Positions 25,128 through 33,181 of a stretch of 44,668 bases of DNA are shown piece after piece. The position numbers and the translations under genes are program-made. The notes under the pieces are model-generated. The model was not told the origin of the DNA, searched no databases, and saw only the letters and a program-made list of their open reading frames with translations. How positions within the stretch are numbered: the stretch's first letter is position 1; each line of letters begins with the position of its first letter. Source of the stretch: a virus. Where the stretch lies: positions 1 through 44,668 of the IMG/VR virus record IMGVR_UViG_3300012964_000016. One strand, written 5' to 3'.

Positions 25128-25202
25128 GCGGTTTGCATTACTAGTCGCTTGCCGGGCTGCGCAGCGCGGCGCATAATGCAACCCGCTGCAACGTTATTTT
25201 TT
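25128..25202. terminator. Large nested dyad with downstream T-tract (attenuator or cruciform)
   Basis: Outer arms GCGGTTTGCATTA (25128-25140) and TAATGCAACCCGC (25174-25186) pair at 12 of 13 positions. Inside is a near-perfect 20-bp palindrome (25151-25170) centred on CTGCGCAG. TTTTTT follows at 25197-25202, 10 nt after the outer stem. It may terminate or attenuate the rightward leader, or form a cruciform at an origin. Confidence 0.55.
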
Positions 25203-25324
25203 CGCGCATGGCCTTTCTTCCAGCGCGGTGGCTCCCGCTCATAAAGCGTGCGCGCAATAGTAATGGTGCAGCCCAGAATTGTAGGAGCCACGGTAAGAAC
25301 ACAAAGCGAAGAAAGGATACAACT

Positions 25325-25633
25325 ATGTCAACACAGGAAGAATCCATCAAGCAGTTCAGAATATCGCGCATGCTTGAATTCAAGAGAGTGCTGCGCGATA
25401 TAAAGCACGCCACAGCGTCCGAGATATGTTCCATAACAGATGCATTTAACGCCAGAACAAGAGCGATGGAGCGCGCCTTGAAGAAGACGCTGCGTGCAGA
25501 ACGCGCTGAAAAGTTCGCGCATGCTCGCTCCGCATATGTGTCCGAGCAGTTGATTCTTGTGCGCGAAGAAATTGATGCAATATGGCGCAAATACCACCAG
25601 AACATCAGTGACTGGGAAGCTAAGAACAAATGA
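25325..25633 (+). CDS. Small helical protein opening the rightward block, function unknown
   Basis: 102 residues from the ATG at 25325, with GAAAGGA upstream; an open frame from 25208 lacks a ribosome site. Nearly all alpha-helical and charged (ISRMLEFKRVLRDIKHATAS, RAMERALKKTLRAERAEKFA), compatible with a coiled coil. It overlaps the primase-helicase start as ATGA. No known family; possibly an early regulator or replication accessory. Confidence 0.7.
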   Translation: MSTQEESIKQFRISRMLEFKRVLRDIKHATASEICSITDAFNARTRAMERALKKTLRAERAEKFAHARSAYVSEQLILVREEIDAIWRKYHQNISDWEAKNK

Positions 25634-27627
25634 CCAACATTCGCGAATTGATGCTGGCCGACATAGCCCGCAGCGGTCTTGATGACAAAGATGCAAAGCT
25701 GCTGCACATGAGCACAGCGCCGCACAAACTGAAGCCAGCGATAGCTGGATATACCATACCCTATTTTGACACGCAGGGGCGCAAAACTAAATTCTACCGT
25801 GTGCGCTATGTAGAATCTACGAACACAGGATTCGCAGCATTGGCTGGAAAAAAGACCTTGCGATATGCCCAACCGCCCGGCACAGTCAACGAAGTCTATT
25901 TACCGCCGTATATAGATTGGAAGGAATATCTAGCAGGTAAACTTCCGATCATCTTTACAGAAGGTGAGAAAAAGAGCGCCGCAGCAACTAAGAATGATTT
26001 ACCGACCATTGGGCTGGGCGGCGTCTGGTGTTTCATGAGTACACGAGCGCAAGCGCCACTTCTGCCGATATTCGATGAAATAAATTTAAAAGACAGGATG
26101 GTCTACATCTGCTACGACAGCGATGCTGCGACCAATCCTGATATCGTGGTGGCGGAGTACACATTTGCCAAGCGATTGACGGAACGTGGTGCGGTCGTCA
26201 TGATAGCGCGGATACCATCTGTCAAAGGTGCTAAGGTTGGTATAGATGACTATCTGCTGAAGTACGATGCAGCCAAGTTCCGCCGCAATATTCTGAACAG
26301 GTCAATTGAATTCGACACAAGCCACGAGCTGCACCATCTGAATTCTGAAATCGTGTATCTGCGCAAGCTTGGCATCATATATGATCACGTTCATGAGATG
26401 CGCGTTTCTGCAGCATCCTTCGTACAACACACACACAGCAACCGGTTTATAGATGTCGTTACGTATACCAAAGAAGGTGACGCCAAGATGGTGCGAAAGA
26501 GTGCCGCAAAAATGTGGCTGGAATGGGAGCATCGCGCTGAGTTGCAGGGCATGACCTACGCGCCGGGGCAGCCAAGCATCACAGACAGTGGAGAGCTGAA
26601 CATGTGGAGCGGCTGGGGCGTGCAGGCTGCTACGAAAGGCGATGTATCCCCGTGGAAGGAATTACTGGACGTTCTTTTTGGTGATCAACACAAGTCGCGC
26701 TTGTGGTTTGAAAGGTGGTGCGCCTACCCGATACAGAACCCAGGATGTAAGATGGCTAGCGCGGTTCTTATGTGGGGCGCGTCACAAGGCACAGGAAAAA
26801 CGTTATGCGGACACACGCTGATGAATCTCTATGGTGATAACGCCACCGAAGTGAAGGATAGTGATCTAGAAGATGCGAGTTTTACGTGGGCAGAGAACAA
26901 GCAATTCGTTCTCGCAGACGACATAACCGGGCAGAATAATCGGAAGCTTGCCAACAAATTCAAGACAATGATAACGCAGAAAACTCTGCACATCAATCAG
27001 AAATACATCCCGCGGTATTCAGTTCCAGATTTAATCAACTACTACTTTACGTCTAATGATCCAGATGCATTCTACATGGATGATAAGGACAGGCGTAACT
27101 TCGTGCATGAAGTGCTGGTAGATCGTCTACCTGACGATTTGCGTCGTAGGTATGTTGCATGGATGAATAGCCGCGAAGGCATGGAAGCCCTATTCTACTA
27201 TATGCTGAATATGGATCTGGGAGACTTTGATCCGCAGGCCGCGGCGCTGCATACAGAAGCAAAAGGCGACATGACGCACATAAGCAAGAGCGAACTTGGT
27301 ACTTGGGTCGCGCAATTGCGAGATCATCCTGATTCTGTAATCGCCGGGCGCATGCGTGGAGATCTATTTACAGCAGAAGAGCTGCACATGCTGTTCGACC
27401 CGACAGGTACGAAGCGCGCGAGTCCGAACGCATTGGCGCGAGAACTTAAGCGCAGCGGCTTCAGCAGAATTGCCAGAAGTGGCGGCGCAGGCGTGCGTGT
27501 GAATGGCAGGCAGCTTAGACTATACGTAGTGCGCAACGCGGATTTCTGGTTTAAGGCTTCTTTGGAGAAGCTTGCTGAGCACTATAGCGCCACCAGAAGC
27601 GCGGCAATCGCGAAACAGAAATTCTAA
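25630..27627 (+). CDS. Primase-helicase (Toprim/DUF3854-like plus D5-type helicase)
   Basis: 665 residues, start coupled as ATGA. The N-terminal third is a Toprim-like module: FTEGEKKSAAAT at 109-120 supplies the acidic Glu, and VYICYDSDAA at 158-167 the DxD. The C-terminal half is a superfamily 3 / D5-like helicase: Walker A MWGASQGTGKTL at 382-393, Walker B FVLADD at 427-432, and a sensor region YYFTSNDPDAF near 477-487. Such proteins prime and unwind DNA at the phage fork. No separate zinc-ribbon or canonical primase catalytic domain is obvious, so primase activity is inferred. Confidence 0.88.
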   Translation: MTNIRELMLADIARSGLDDKDAKLLHMSTAPHKLKPAIAGYTIPYFDTQGRKTKFYRVRYVESTNTGFAALAGKKTLRYAQPPGTVNEVYLPPYIDWKEYLAGKLPIIFTEGEKKSAAATKNDLPTIGLGGVWCFMSTRAQAPLLPIFDEINLKDRMVYICYDSDAATNPDIVVAEYTFAKRLTERGAVVMIARIPSVKGAKVGIDDYLLKYDAAKFRRNILNRSIEFDTSHELHHLNSEIVYLRKLGIIYDHVHEMRVSAASFVQHTHSNRFIDVVTYTKEGDAKMVRKSAAKMWLEWEHRAELQGMTYAPGQPSITDSGELNMWSGWGVQAATKGDVSPWKELLDVLFGDQHKSRLWFERWCAYPIQNPGCKMASAVLMWGASQGTGKTLCGHTLMNLYGDNATEVKDSDLEDASFTWAENKQFVLADDITGQNNRKLANKFKTMITQKTLHINQKYIPRYSVPDLINYYFTSNDPDAFYMDDKDRRNFVHEVLVDRLPDDLRRRYVAWMNSREGMEALFYYMLNMDLGDFDPQAAALHTEAKGDMTHISKSELGTWVAQLRDHPDSVIAGRMRGDLFTAEELHMLFDPTGTKRASPNALARELKRSGFSRIARSGGAGVRVNGRQLRLYVVRNADFWFKASLEKLAEHYSATRSAAIAKQKF

Positions 27628-27647
27628 CAACCTGAAAGGAGCCAGAA

Positions 27648-28019
27648 TTGAAATCGGTTATGGGAAGAGATAGATCATACGACAGCATCATGAGACAGAT
27701 TGTTGAATCGCCGAACTACTTCGTGATGTTCAGGGTGCACAAGGCCAGCACAGAACGTGAGATTGCACAGTCCAGGCGTGAACTGATGATGTATGTTCAT
27801 CCTGATTTGAATGCGCGTAAAGAAGCGCATCAGCTTGCGGCAATGGTGAACGCTGCCTATGAAACGCTTACTACGGAGCCTGAAAAATACGCGCGAGCGC
27901 TAGGCCGGTCTGACTGCGCAGCTTGCAAGGGCAGAGGGTTCGCCACAAAGCAGCGCGGATTTAAGAACGTTACGACAGCGCCGTGCACAGTATGCGGCGG
28001 AACTGGCCGCAGCAAGTAG
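27648..28019 (+). CDS. DnaJ-like protein with J-domain and short zinc-finger segment
   Basis: 123 residues. The start is a TTG with AAGGAG 6 nt upstream; an ATG at 27660 is less well placed. A compact J-domain spans about 20-80 with the essential HPD at 51-53 (MMYVHPDLNARKEA) and AAMVNAAYETL. Residues 90-119 hold two CxxCxGxG motifs (CAACKGRGF, CTVCGGTG), half of the normal four in a DnaJ zinc finger. J-proteins stimulate DnaK ATPase. Here it probably recruits host DnaK to the replication complex, as lambda does by other means (inference). Confidence 0.85.
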   Translation: MKSVMGRDRSYDSIMRQIVESPNYFVMFRVHKASTEREIAQSRRELMMYVHPDLNARKEAHQLAAMVNAAYETLTTEPEKYARALGRSDCAACKGRGFATKQRGFKNVTTAPCTVCGGTGRSK

Positions 28020-28023
28020 TCAC

Positions 28024-28151
28024 TTGCGACAACCAGCTACTTATTGCACAATAAGCGCGCGTAGTAAATCAACCAACCGGAGGACGCCATGTGACCGCAC
28101 AGCAGTGAATCTAAATCGCGACATCTAAATTCTAATTATCTAAGACTCTAA
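28024..28151 (+). promoter_or_regulatory. Untranslated leader with TTGCGACAA, a start-stop pair and five TCTAA repeats
   Basis: TTGCGACAA lies at 28024-28032, followed by possible -10 boxes (CACAAT at 28047-28052 with TTGCGA as -35, 17-bp spacer). GGAGG at 28079-28083 precedes an ATG at 28089 whose next codon is TGA. TCTAA occurs at 28110, 28124, 28131, 28139 and 28147, the last four 7-8 nt apart. The next gene starts at 28164. It looks like a new transcription start with an RNA-level control region; function inferred. Confidence 0.4.
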
Positions 28152-28163
28152 CGGAGCCACGAA

Positions 28164-28565
28164 ATGCCAAAACAATTTAAACCGCCTAAATCGCTGGCGA
28201 TATGTGCAGACATGCTCTACACAACGCGCAACGAACGTCTCGCCAAAGAAGCCGAAGTCGAATTACTAAAGACCAAGGAATCAGCCTTGCGCGAACACAT
28301 CATCAACAACCTACCCAAGTCAAGCGCTTCTGGAATTACCGGCAAAATCGCATACGCGGAAATAAAAGAAAAGATTGTCGTGAAGGTTGACAACTGGGAA
28401 TCTCTTATAACCTACTGCATAAAGAACCGCAAGAAGGGCGCTTTCGCGATGATACAACACCGCATCAGCCCGAGCGCGGTTGAAGACCTGTGGGCAGCTG
28501 GTAAGAAAGTCCCCGGCTGTTCGCCATTTAAAACTAAAATCGTCAGTTCCGGTAAGCGCTCATGA
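28164..28565 (+). CDS. Conserved phage protein next to the ssDNA-binding protein, function unknown
   Basis: 133 residues, ATG with CGGAGCC upstream. N-terminal helices (ADMLYTTRNERLAKEAEVEL, KESALREHIINNLP) lead to a mixed core (ASGITGKIAYAEIKEKIVVK, WESLITYCIKNRKKGAF) and a C-terminal SAVEDLWAAGKKVPGCSPFK. As I recall proteins ending in a WxxGKxVPGxxPF pattern are common beside phage ssDNA-binding and polymerase genes. Probably replication-associated; no enzymatic motif. Confidence 0.72.
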   Translation: MPKQFKPPKSLAICADMLYTTRNERLAKEAEVELLKTKESALREHIINNLPKSSASGITGKIAYAEIKEKIVVKVDNWESLITYCIKNRKKGAFAMIQHRISPSAVEDLWAAGKKVPGCSPFKTKIVSSGKRS

Positions 28566-28795
28566 ACATGACAGACTGCCGATTGTGCGATGGTGTGCGC
28601 ACAGTCGCAGTAACCTTGCACCATAGCGGTGAGTATTTGCCGCATTGCAGCAACTGCAGGACATTCTTCCCAACAACCAAGGAGACGTATCATGGCAACA
28701 AGAAAAGCAAAGACAGGCACAGCAATCGTTCCGTGGAAGCAGGCAATGGCCGAAGCCGCGAAAGCACAAGTAACGGTGGAAAAGACTACCGCTAG
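28562..28795 (+). CDS. Possible small Cys4 zinc-finger protein, overlaps next gene
   Basis: 77 residues. The start overlaps the upstream stop (ATGA) and the frame encodes CRLC (6-9) and CSNC (29-32), a plausible zinc ribbon. The last 104 bp overlap the ssDNA-binding gene in another frame and the peptide there is low-complexity. The zinc motifs and coupling favour a real gene, perhaps with only the first 45 residues structured. It could also be fortuitous. Confidence 0.5.
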   Translation: MNMTDCRLCDGVRTVAVTLHHSGEYLPHCSNCRTFFPTTKETYHGNKKSKDRHSNRSVEAGNGRSRESTSNGGKDYR

Positions 28796-29549
28796 TTTCC
28801 AGTCCATCGGAACCCGCAACGGCATTCTCAGCGTTGACGACACCCCGATAAAGGGCAACGAGATTCGTGTCGTTGTCGTCATGTCTGCACATGAAAACCA
28901 GCTCTACCCTGGAAGGTACAATCCTGATATAAAGCAGATCCCGTCATGCTTCGCATTTAGCGAACCAGAAGGTCCGGAAGATGACATGCGCCCGCATGAA
29001 GATTCTTCAGACCCGCAGAATGCAGATTGCGCCAGCTGCCCAATGAACGAGATGGGAACTGCTGACACAGGAAGGGGCAAGGCGTGCAAGAATATCCGGC
29101 GGCTGGCTGTGATCACCGAGGACGCACTGGAAGATCCCGCAGCGCTTGAAGAGGCGGAGGTTCGCTTGCTGAAGGTTCCTGTAACCTCAGTCAAGAACTG
29201 GTCCAAGTATGTGCATCGGTTGTCCGAAGAGATGCAGACTCCTGCGTGGGGTGTTGTGACTACGATCAGCATCGCACCAGACGCGAAGACTCAATTCAAG
29301 ATTTTGTTTTCCTTCGAAAACGAGATTGAGTTCGATCAGGAATTGTTCGACGCAATGGAGCGCAAGCGTGCAGAGGTGGCAAAAGAAATCACGTTACCCT
29401 ACACGGAGCCGCCAGTCGAAGAAGCGCCGGTGCGCGGTCGCAAAGGAGCTGCGGCTAAAGCTGCTCAGAAACCTGCTCCTCAGAAACCTGCTCCTCAGAA
29501 GCGTGGTGCCGCTGCAAAACCTGCGCCGCGTCGTGCGTCTAAGTATTAG
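28692..29549 (+). CDS. ssDNA-binding-like protein
   Basis: 285 residues from the ATG at 28692, with AAGGAG upstream. After a basic N-terminus (MATRKAKTGTAIVPWKQ) there is an OB-like beta core and a Cys cluster CASCPMNEMGTADTGRGKAC at about 117-136 that looks metal-binding. An acidic region follows, then a long disordered tail with three KPAPQ-type repeats ending ASKY. A four-Cys loop in a beta-rich core beside polymerase and primase-helicase genes matches phage ssDNA-binding proteins I recall. Unlike most SSBs the tail is basic, not acidic. Confidence 0.65.
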   Translation: MATRKAKTGTAIVPWKQAMAEAAKAQVTVEKTTASFQSIGTRNGILSVDDTPIKGNEIRVVVVMSAHENQLYPGRYNPDIKQIPSCFAFSEPEGPEDDMRPHEDSSDPQNADCASCPMNEMGTADTGRGKACKNIRRLAVITEDALEDPAALEEAEVRLLKVPVTSVKNWSKYVHRLSEEMQTPAWGVVTTISIAPDAKTQFKILFSFENEIEFDQELFDAMERKRAEVAKEITLPYTEPPVEEAPVRGRKGAAAKAAQKPAPQKPAPQKRGAAAKPAPRRASKY

Positions 29550-29558
29550 GAGGTCGTG

Positions 29559-29888
29559 ATGGAAATCTCTGAAGAGTTCAAAGAAAGCATGTGCAAGAAA
29601 TACGGCAAGAATCTGGCGGTCATTTCCCTGGAGGTGCTGACGCAGATTATCATGTTGAAGAAGATGGAGCGATTTATGTGCGACGAGGAACTCGCGTACA
29701 TTGGCTCCTGTCTTGCCGATTCATTGGCAGCGCACATGGTGCAAGCCGACATCGGACCGGAGAGTCAGCCAGCGTGTCTCGCGTGCATCAAGGAAATCCG
29801 GCACTATCTCATGAACCTGAAGAAGGATACGGACAGAGCGAAGGAAATGGCTGATGCCGTGGTAGCTCATCAGATGTCTGGTGGTTAA
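29559..29888 (+). CDS. Small helical protein, function unknown
   Basis: 109 residues from the ATG at 29559, AGGAGG 5 nt upstream; a GTG three bases earlier is also possible. Helical throughout (EEFKESMCKKYGKNLAVISL, EELAYIGSCLADSLAAHMVQ) with five Cys, two of them as CLAC at about 75. No family recognised. It lies in the replication operon between the ssDNA-binding-like and polymerase genes. Confidence 0.68.
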   Translation: MEISEEFKESMCKKYGKNLAVISLEVLTQIIMLKKMERFMCDEELAYIGSCLADSLAAHMVQADIGPESQPACLACIKEIRHYLMNLKKDTDRAKEMADAVVAHQMSGG

Positions 29889-29899
29889 GTAGTACCGCG

Positions 29900-29919
29900 C
29901 ACAGGCGGGTTCCCCTGTG
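29900..29919 (+). promoter_or_regulatory. Hairpin before the gene at 29942
   Basis: CACAGG (29900-29905) and CCTGTG (29914-29919) form a 6-bp stem with an 8-nt loop, 11 nt past the preceding stop. AATTT follows without a clear T-run. It may be a weak terminator, RNA-processing site or mRNA 5' cap structure. Confidence 0.4.
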
Positions 29920-29941
29920 TAATTTAGAAAGGAGAAGTATC

Positions 29942-30127
29942 GTGGCGAAAGTAATTACAAAAGAAGACGTACAGACTGCGGTGGACAAGGCTGTGGAAAA
30001 AGCGACGAAGGTAGAGCGCAAGCGCTGCATCGCCGCTGTGAAAAGCTGTGAACATGGCAAGGACGTTTCTTCCAAGGACTTCAAGGGCGCAGCAGTGGCA
30101 GCAATCAATGATGTAGAAGCTGAGTAA
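29942..30127 (+). CDS. Small basic protein (61 aa), function unknown
   Basis: GTG start with AAAGGAG 8 nt upstream. 61 residues, helical and Lys-rich (DVQTAVDKAVEKATKVERKR), with two Cys. Separated from the polymerase gene by a strongly structured leader. No family recognised. Confidence 0.62.
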   Translation: MAKVITKEDVQTAVDKAVEKATKVERKRCIAAVKSCEHGKDVSSKDFKGAAVAAINDVEAE

Positions 30128-30134
30128 CAGACGG

Positions 30135-30224
30135 AGCATCTTCTAACGAGGATGCTTTGTGTGTCGCATTTTGCACTCGGTGCGCGAGGGCTACGAGAGA
30201 AGGCGCAGAGTGCGACACCCAAAG
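30135..30224 (+). promoter_or_regulatory. Structured leader before the DNA polymerase gene
   Basis: A 9-bp hairpin, AGCATCTTC/GAGGATGCT with a TAAC loop (30135-30156), is followed by TTTGTGTGT. A second dyad has 14-nt arms at 30155-30168 and 30211-30224, pairing at 13 of 14 positions around a 42-nt loop that itself contains GCACTCGGTGC. The arms share two bases with the first hairpin. The polymerase ribosome site (AAGGAG, about 30228) follows four bases later. Such layout suits attenuation, RNA processing or translation control. Confidence 0.5.
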
Positions 30225-30240
30225 ACAAAGGAGCCATATA

Positions 30241-32142
30241 GTGAAGATACCAGCCGTTGCAACCATAGACTTCGAAACACAACCCATCTACACGCGTCCA
30301 GACTACCCGCCCAAGCCGGTGGGGTTTAGCATTCTGCACGCTGGGGAGCGCAAATCAAAATATTACGCATGGGGCCACCCTGTGGGCAACAACTGCTCGT
30401 TCAAGGATGCGCGGCGCGTGCTGGCGGAGGTGTGGCGGTCTGGCGAGCTGCTGTTCCACCACAGCAAGTTTGACGTTGACGTGGCAGAGACGCACATGGG
30501 GATAAAGCCGGTAGACCCGCTGCTGATGCACGACACCATGTTTCTATTATTCCTCACAGACCCGCATGCGGAATCGTTATCACTCAAGCCCAGCGCGGAG
30601 CGCATACTGGGCATGAAGCCAGAGGAGCAGCGTAAGCTGGGAGAGTGGTTGGTGACGAACCAAGTGCGCCTTAAGGAAGAAGGGTTGTTGCCGCTGAGCG
30701 AGAAGATAACGATGTCCAACTTTGGCAAGTGGATTTGCCTCGGGCCTGGAGACGTGGTTGGTCAGTACGCAGACGGCGACGTGGTGCGTACGTACAAACT
30801 GTTCCGCAGGCTGTGGAAAGAGGTTGCAGAGCGCGACATGCTGGCAGCGTACCAGCGGGAACAAAAGTTGATGCCGATAATGCTGGACAACGAGCGCGTC
30901 GGTATGCTGTGCGACCACGCACGTCTGCGCAAGGAAGAGAAGTTGTACACAGCATCGCTGGAGACTGCGGACAACTGGCTGCGCAAGAAGTTGAAGTCGC
31001 CGGACTTGAATGTAGACAGTGATGCTGAGTTGGCGAAGGCGTTGGACTTGTCTGGTATGGTGACAGAGTGGACTAAGACAAAGACCGGCAAGAACAGCAC
31101 CAGCAAGAAGAACATGCGCCCCGAGCACTTTAAAGACCAGCGCGTGATCCAGACACTTATGTACCGCAACAAGCTGAGCACCTGCCTCGGCACATTCATG
31201 CGCCCGTGGCTGGCAACTGCGGAGCGCACTGGTGGGCGCATTCACACATCGTGGAACCAAGTGCGCCAGACGCACGGTCGGGAAAAGATTGCCGGTGCGC
31301 GCACAGGGCGTCTTTCTTCGTCGCCCAACTTTATGAACATCCCGACAGACCTTGAGGATAAGAACGACGGGTACGTACACCCGAGTCATATCATCGTGCC
31401 GGAGCTGCCTTTGCTGCGGAAGATTATTCTACCTGATGCGAAGAACCACTACTTCGGGCGGCGCGATTATAATCAGCAGGAGTTGCGCATCCTTGCGCAC
31501 TTTGAGGACGGTGCGCTGCTGGAGGCTTACCAGAACAACCCAGAACTGGACACACACGCGTTCGTGAAGGGTGTTATTGAAGAACTGCTCATGCGGGAGA
31601 TTGCGCGTAGCCCAGTTAAGACACTCAACTTCGGGTACATCTACGGTCAGGGCGTGCCAAGCATGGCGGAGAAGCTGGGGTTGCCGGTGCTGGAGATTAA
31701 GCAACTGCGCAACGCACAGTTGAAAGCGCTGCCTGGACTTAAGGACTTGAGCAACTCGTTGACGGCGCGTGCGCGTGAAGACTTGCCGATTCGCACGTGG
31801 GGTGGGCGCGAATACTTCTGCGAACCGCCTGCGTACTCTGAGAAGTTTGGTCGCATGGTTACGTTCGAATACAAACTGCTCAATTACTTGATTCAGGGTA
31901 GCGCGGCGGACGTGACCAAGGAAGCGATCATACGCTACCACGCGATGCCGAATCGTGAGGGGCGCATGTTGGTAACGGTGCACGATGAGATAGACATCAG
32001 CGCTGAGAAGGGTGTGTTCAAGGAAGAGATGTTGCGTCTGCGCGAAGCAATGCAGTCAATCGAGATGGATGTATTGATGTTGAGCGATGGTGAGTACGGC
32101 CCCAACTGGGGAACACTTAAAGACTTAAAGGAGAAGAGATGA
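30241..32142 (+). CDS. DNA polymerase, family A, with 3'-5' exonuclease
   Basis: 633 residues from a GTG at 30241 with AAGGAG 7 nt upstream; an upstream in-frame extension lies in the structured leader. Exonuclease motifs: TIDFETQ near residues 8-14, LLFHHSKFDVDV near 74-85, and YADGDVVRTY near 178-187. Polymerase motifs: A, RRDYNQQELRILAHFEDG; B, RSPVKTLNFGYIYGQG; C, VHDEID. No 5' nuclease domain. Motif B has Phe where T7 polymerase has Tyr, as in E. coli Pol I. It is the replicative polymerase, and must accept any modified thymidine triphosphates made by the downstream cluster. Confidence 0.95.
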   Translation: MKIPAVATIDFETQPIYTRPDYPPKPVGFSILHAGERKSKYYAWGHPVGNNCSFKDARRVLAEVWRSGELLFHHSKFDVDVAETHMGIKPVDPLLMHDTMFLLFLTDPHAESLSLKPSAERILGMKPEEQRKLGEWLVTNQVRLKEEGLLPLSEKITMSNFGKWICLGPGDVVGQYADGDVVRTYKLFRRLWKEVAERDMLAAYQREQKLMPIMLDNERVGMLCDHARLRKEEKLYTASLETADNWLRKKLKSPDLNVDSDAELAKALDLSGMVTEWTKTKTGKNSTSKKNMRPEHFKDQRVIQTLMYRNKLSTCLGTFMRPWLATAERTGGRIHTSWNQVRQTHGREKIAGARTGRLSSSPNFMNIPTDLEDKNDGYVHPSHIIVPELPLLRKIILPDAKNHYFGRRDYNQQELRILAHFEDGALLEAYQNNPELDTHAFVKGVIEELLMREIARSPVKTLNFGYIYGQGVPSMAEKLGLPVLEIKQLRNAQLKALPGLKDLSNSLTARAREDLPIRTWGGREYFCEPPAYSEKFGRMVTFEYKLLNYLIQGSAADVTKEAIIRYHAMPNREGRMLVTVHDEIDISAEKGVFKEEMLRLREAMQSIEMDVLMLSDGEYGPNWGTLKDLKEKR

Positions 32143-32405
32143 ACACTAACGTATGGAAGACAAGGGACGGGCGTGTGATCCCAGTGGTGGACATGACAGA
32201 TGACCACCTGCGAAACACGCTGCGCATGATTCAGCGCGCAGGTTACGTACACTCTAAGCAATTCGTGAGTCTGCTCATGTACGCGTGTTCTGAGTTCACA
32301 CCGGACGGAGCGGCGGATGCTGCGAAGCAGGAGTGGGAGGTGGCGAGGTGCAGTAAACACACCGACGCTATACTTGACGAAGCTGAGCGAAGGGGAATAG
32401 AATGA
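32139..32405 (+). CDS. Conserved small phage protein, function unknown
   Basis: 88 residues, coupled to the polymerase stop as ATGA. The N-terminus VWKTRDGRVIPVVDMTDDHL followed by RNTLRMIQRAG resembles small phage proteins with a WKT+DG..IPI.DM.D.HL..T+..+.R pattern that often flank replication genes (recalled). No biochemical role is known. Confidence 0.7.
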   Translation: MNTNVWKTRDGRVIPVVDMTDDHLRNTLRMIQRAGYVHSKQFVSLLMYACSEFTPDGAADAAKQEWEVARCSKHTDAILDEAERRGIE

Positions 32406-33088
32406 GCAAGCAGATAACATCGTGGTCTTACAGCCGATACGCGGATTACAGGCAGTGCCCAGCGAAGGCCATGTACAAGCACGTGATGAAGCTGCCAGAG
32501 CCTCCGAATCCGGCGATGGCACGCGGCACAGCGATACACAAGAAAGCCGAAGACTACGCCAAGGGTGAGCTGAAGAAGCTGCCTGAGGAGCTGGGACTGT
32601 TTAAGACTGAGTTTGCTGCACTGCGCAAAGAGAAGAAGCTGTACGTGGAAGAGCAGTGGGCATTCCGCAGTGACTGGACGACAACGCAGTGGAACAACTG
32701 GAGCGAGTGTTGGGTACGCATTAAGATGGACGCCGCATACATCAACCAGAAGTACAACGCACTTGTGATCATTGACCACAAGACCGGCAAGATACGCGAC
32801 GAGGATAAGGTCAACTACATCGAGGCGCTGGAACTGTATTCGCTGGCCGGTCTTAAGATGTTCCCAGATGTGGAGCTCGTGTCTCCGCGCTTGTGGTACA
32901 TAGATCAAGGCGTTGTGTATCCAGAAGAAGACGTTGAATACAATCGCGACGACGAAGCGCGGTTGGAAAAGTTGTGGAACCAGCGCGTGACGCCAATGCT
33001 GCGCGATGTACGCTTTAAACCGACACCGAATGCGAAGTGCTGTTGGTGTGCGTACAGCGCGGCGAAGGGCGGACCATGCAAGTTCTAA
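32402..33088 (+). CDS. PD-(D/E)xK nuclease, Cas4/RecB type
   Basis: 228 residues, ATGA-coupled to the previous gene. N-terminal SWSYSRYADYRQCPAKAMYK gives Cys19; GTAIHKKAEDYA gives the motif His46; KMDAAYI and VIIDHKTGK give D110, D125 and K127 of the catalytic core. The C-terminal CCWCAYSAAKGGPCKF at 213-228 supplies further cysteines, so an iron-sulfur cluster as in Cas4/AddB is likely. Enzymes of this type resect DNA ends. Together with the VRR-NUC and helicase genes it forms a recombination module. Confidence 0.88.
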   Translation: MSKQITSWSYSRYADYRQCPAKAMYKHVMKLPEPPNPAMARGTAIHKKAEDYAKGELKKLPEELGLFKTEFAALRKEKKLYVEEQWAFRSDWTTTQWNNWSECWVRIKMDAAYINQKYNALVIIDHKTGKIRDEDKVNYIEALELYSLAGLKMFPDVELVSPRLWYIDQGVVYPEEDVEYNRDDEARLEKLWNQRVTPMLRDVRFKPTPNAKCCWCAYSAAKGGPCKF

Positions 33089-33181
33089 GAATCTGCCAGT
33101 GCTTTGCAACTACCGACACTGAATAGAGAAGAGCAAACCGATGCCCTTGGGTAGTCTCAATCGGGTAAGACAGAGGATTGT

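Larger units (their letters stand above)
24698..25324. other. Divergent intergenic region between the two gene blocks
   Basis: 627 bases with no gene I can support. It holds a leftward and a rightward sigma-70-like promoter, a pair of inverted ATGTTAACC sites flanking the rightward promoter, one copy of the shared motif TTGTCGCAA at 24866-24874 (minus-strand TTGCGACAA), an AT-rich segment at 24900-24960, a GTTTAN7TAAAC dyad at 25081-25096, and a large nested dyad at 25128-25186 followed by T6. Position and content also suit a replication origin, which is inference. Confidence 0.65.

Noticed and set aside
30580-31389. Minus-strand open frame inside the DNA polymerase gene
   Set aside because: Antisense to polymerase motifs, with no ribosome site or recognisable domain.
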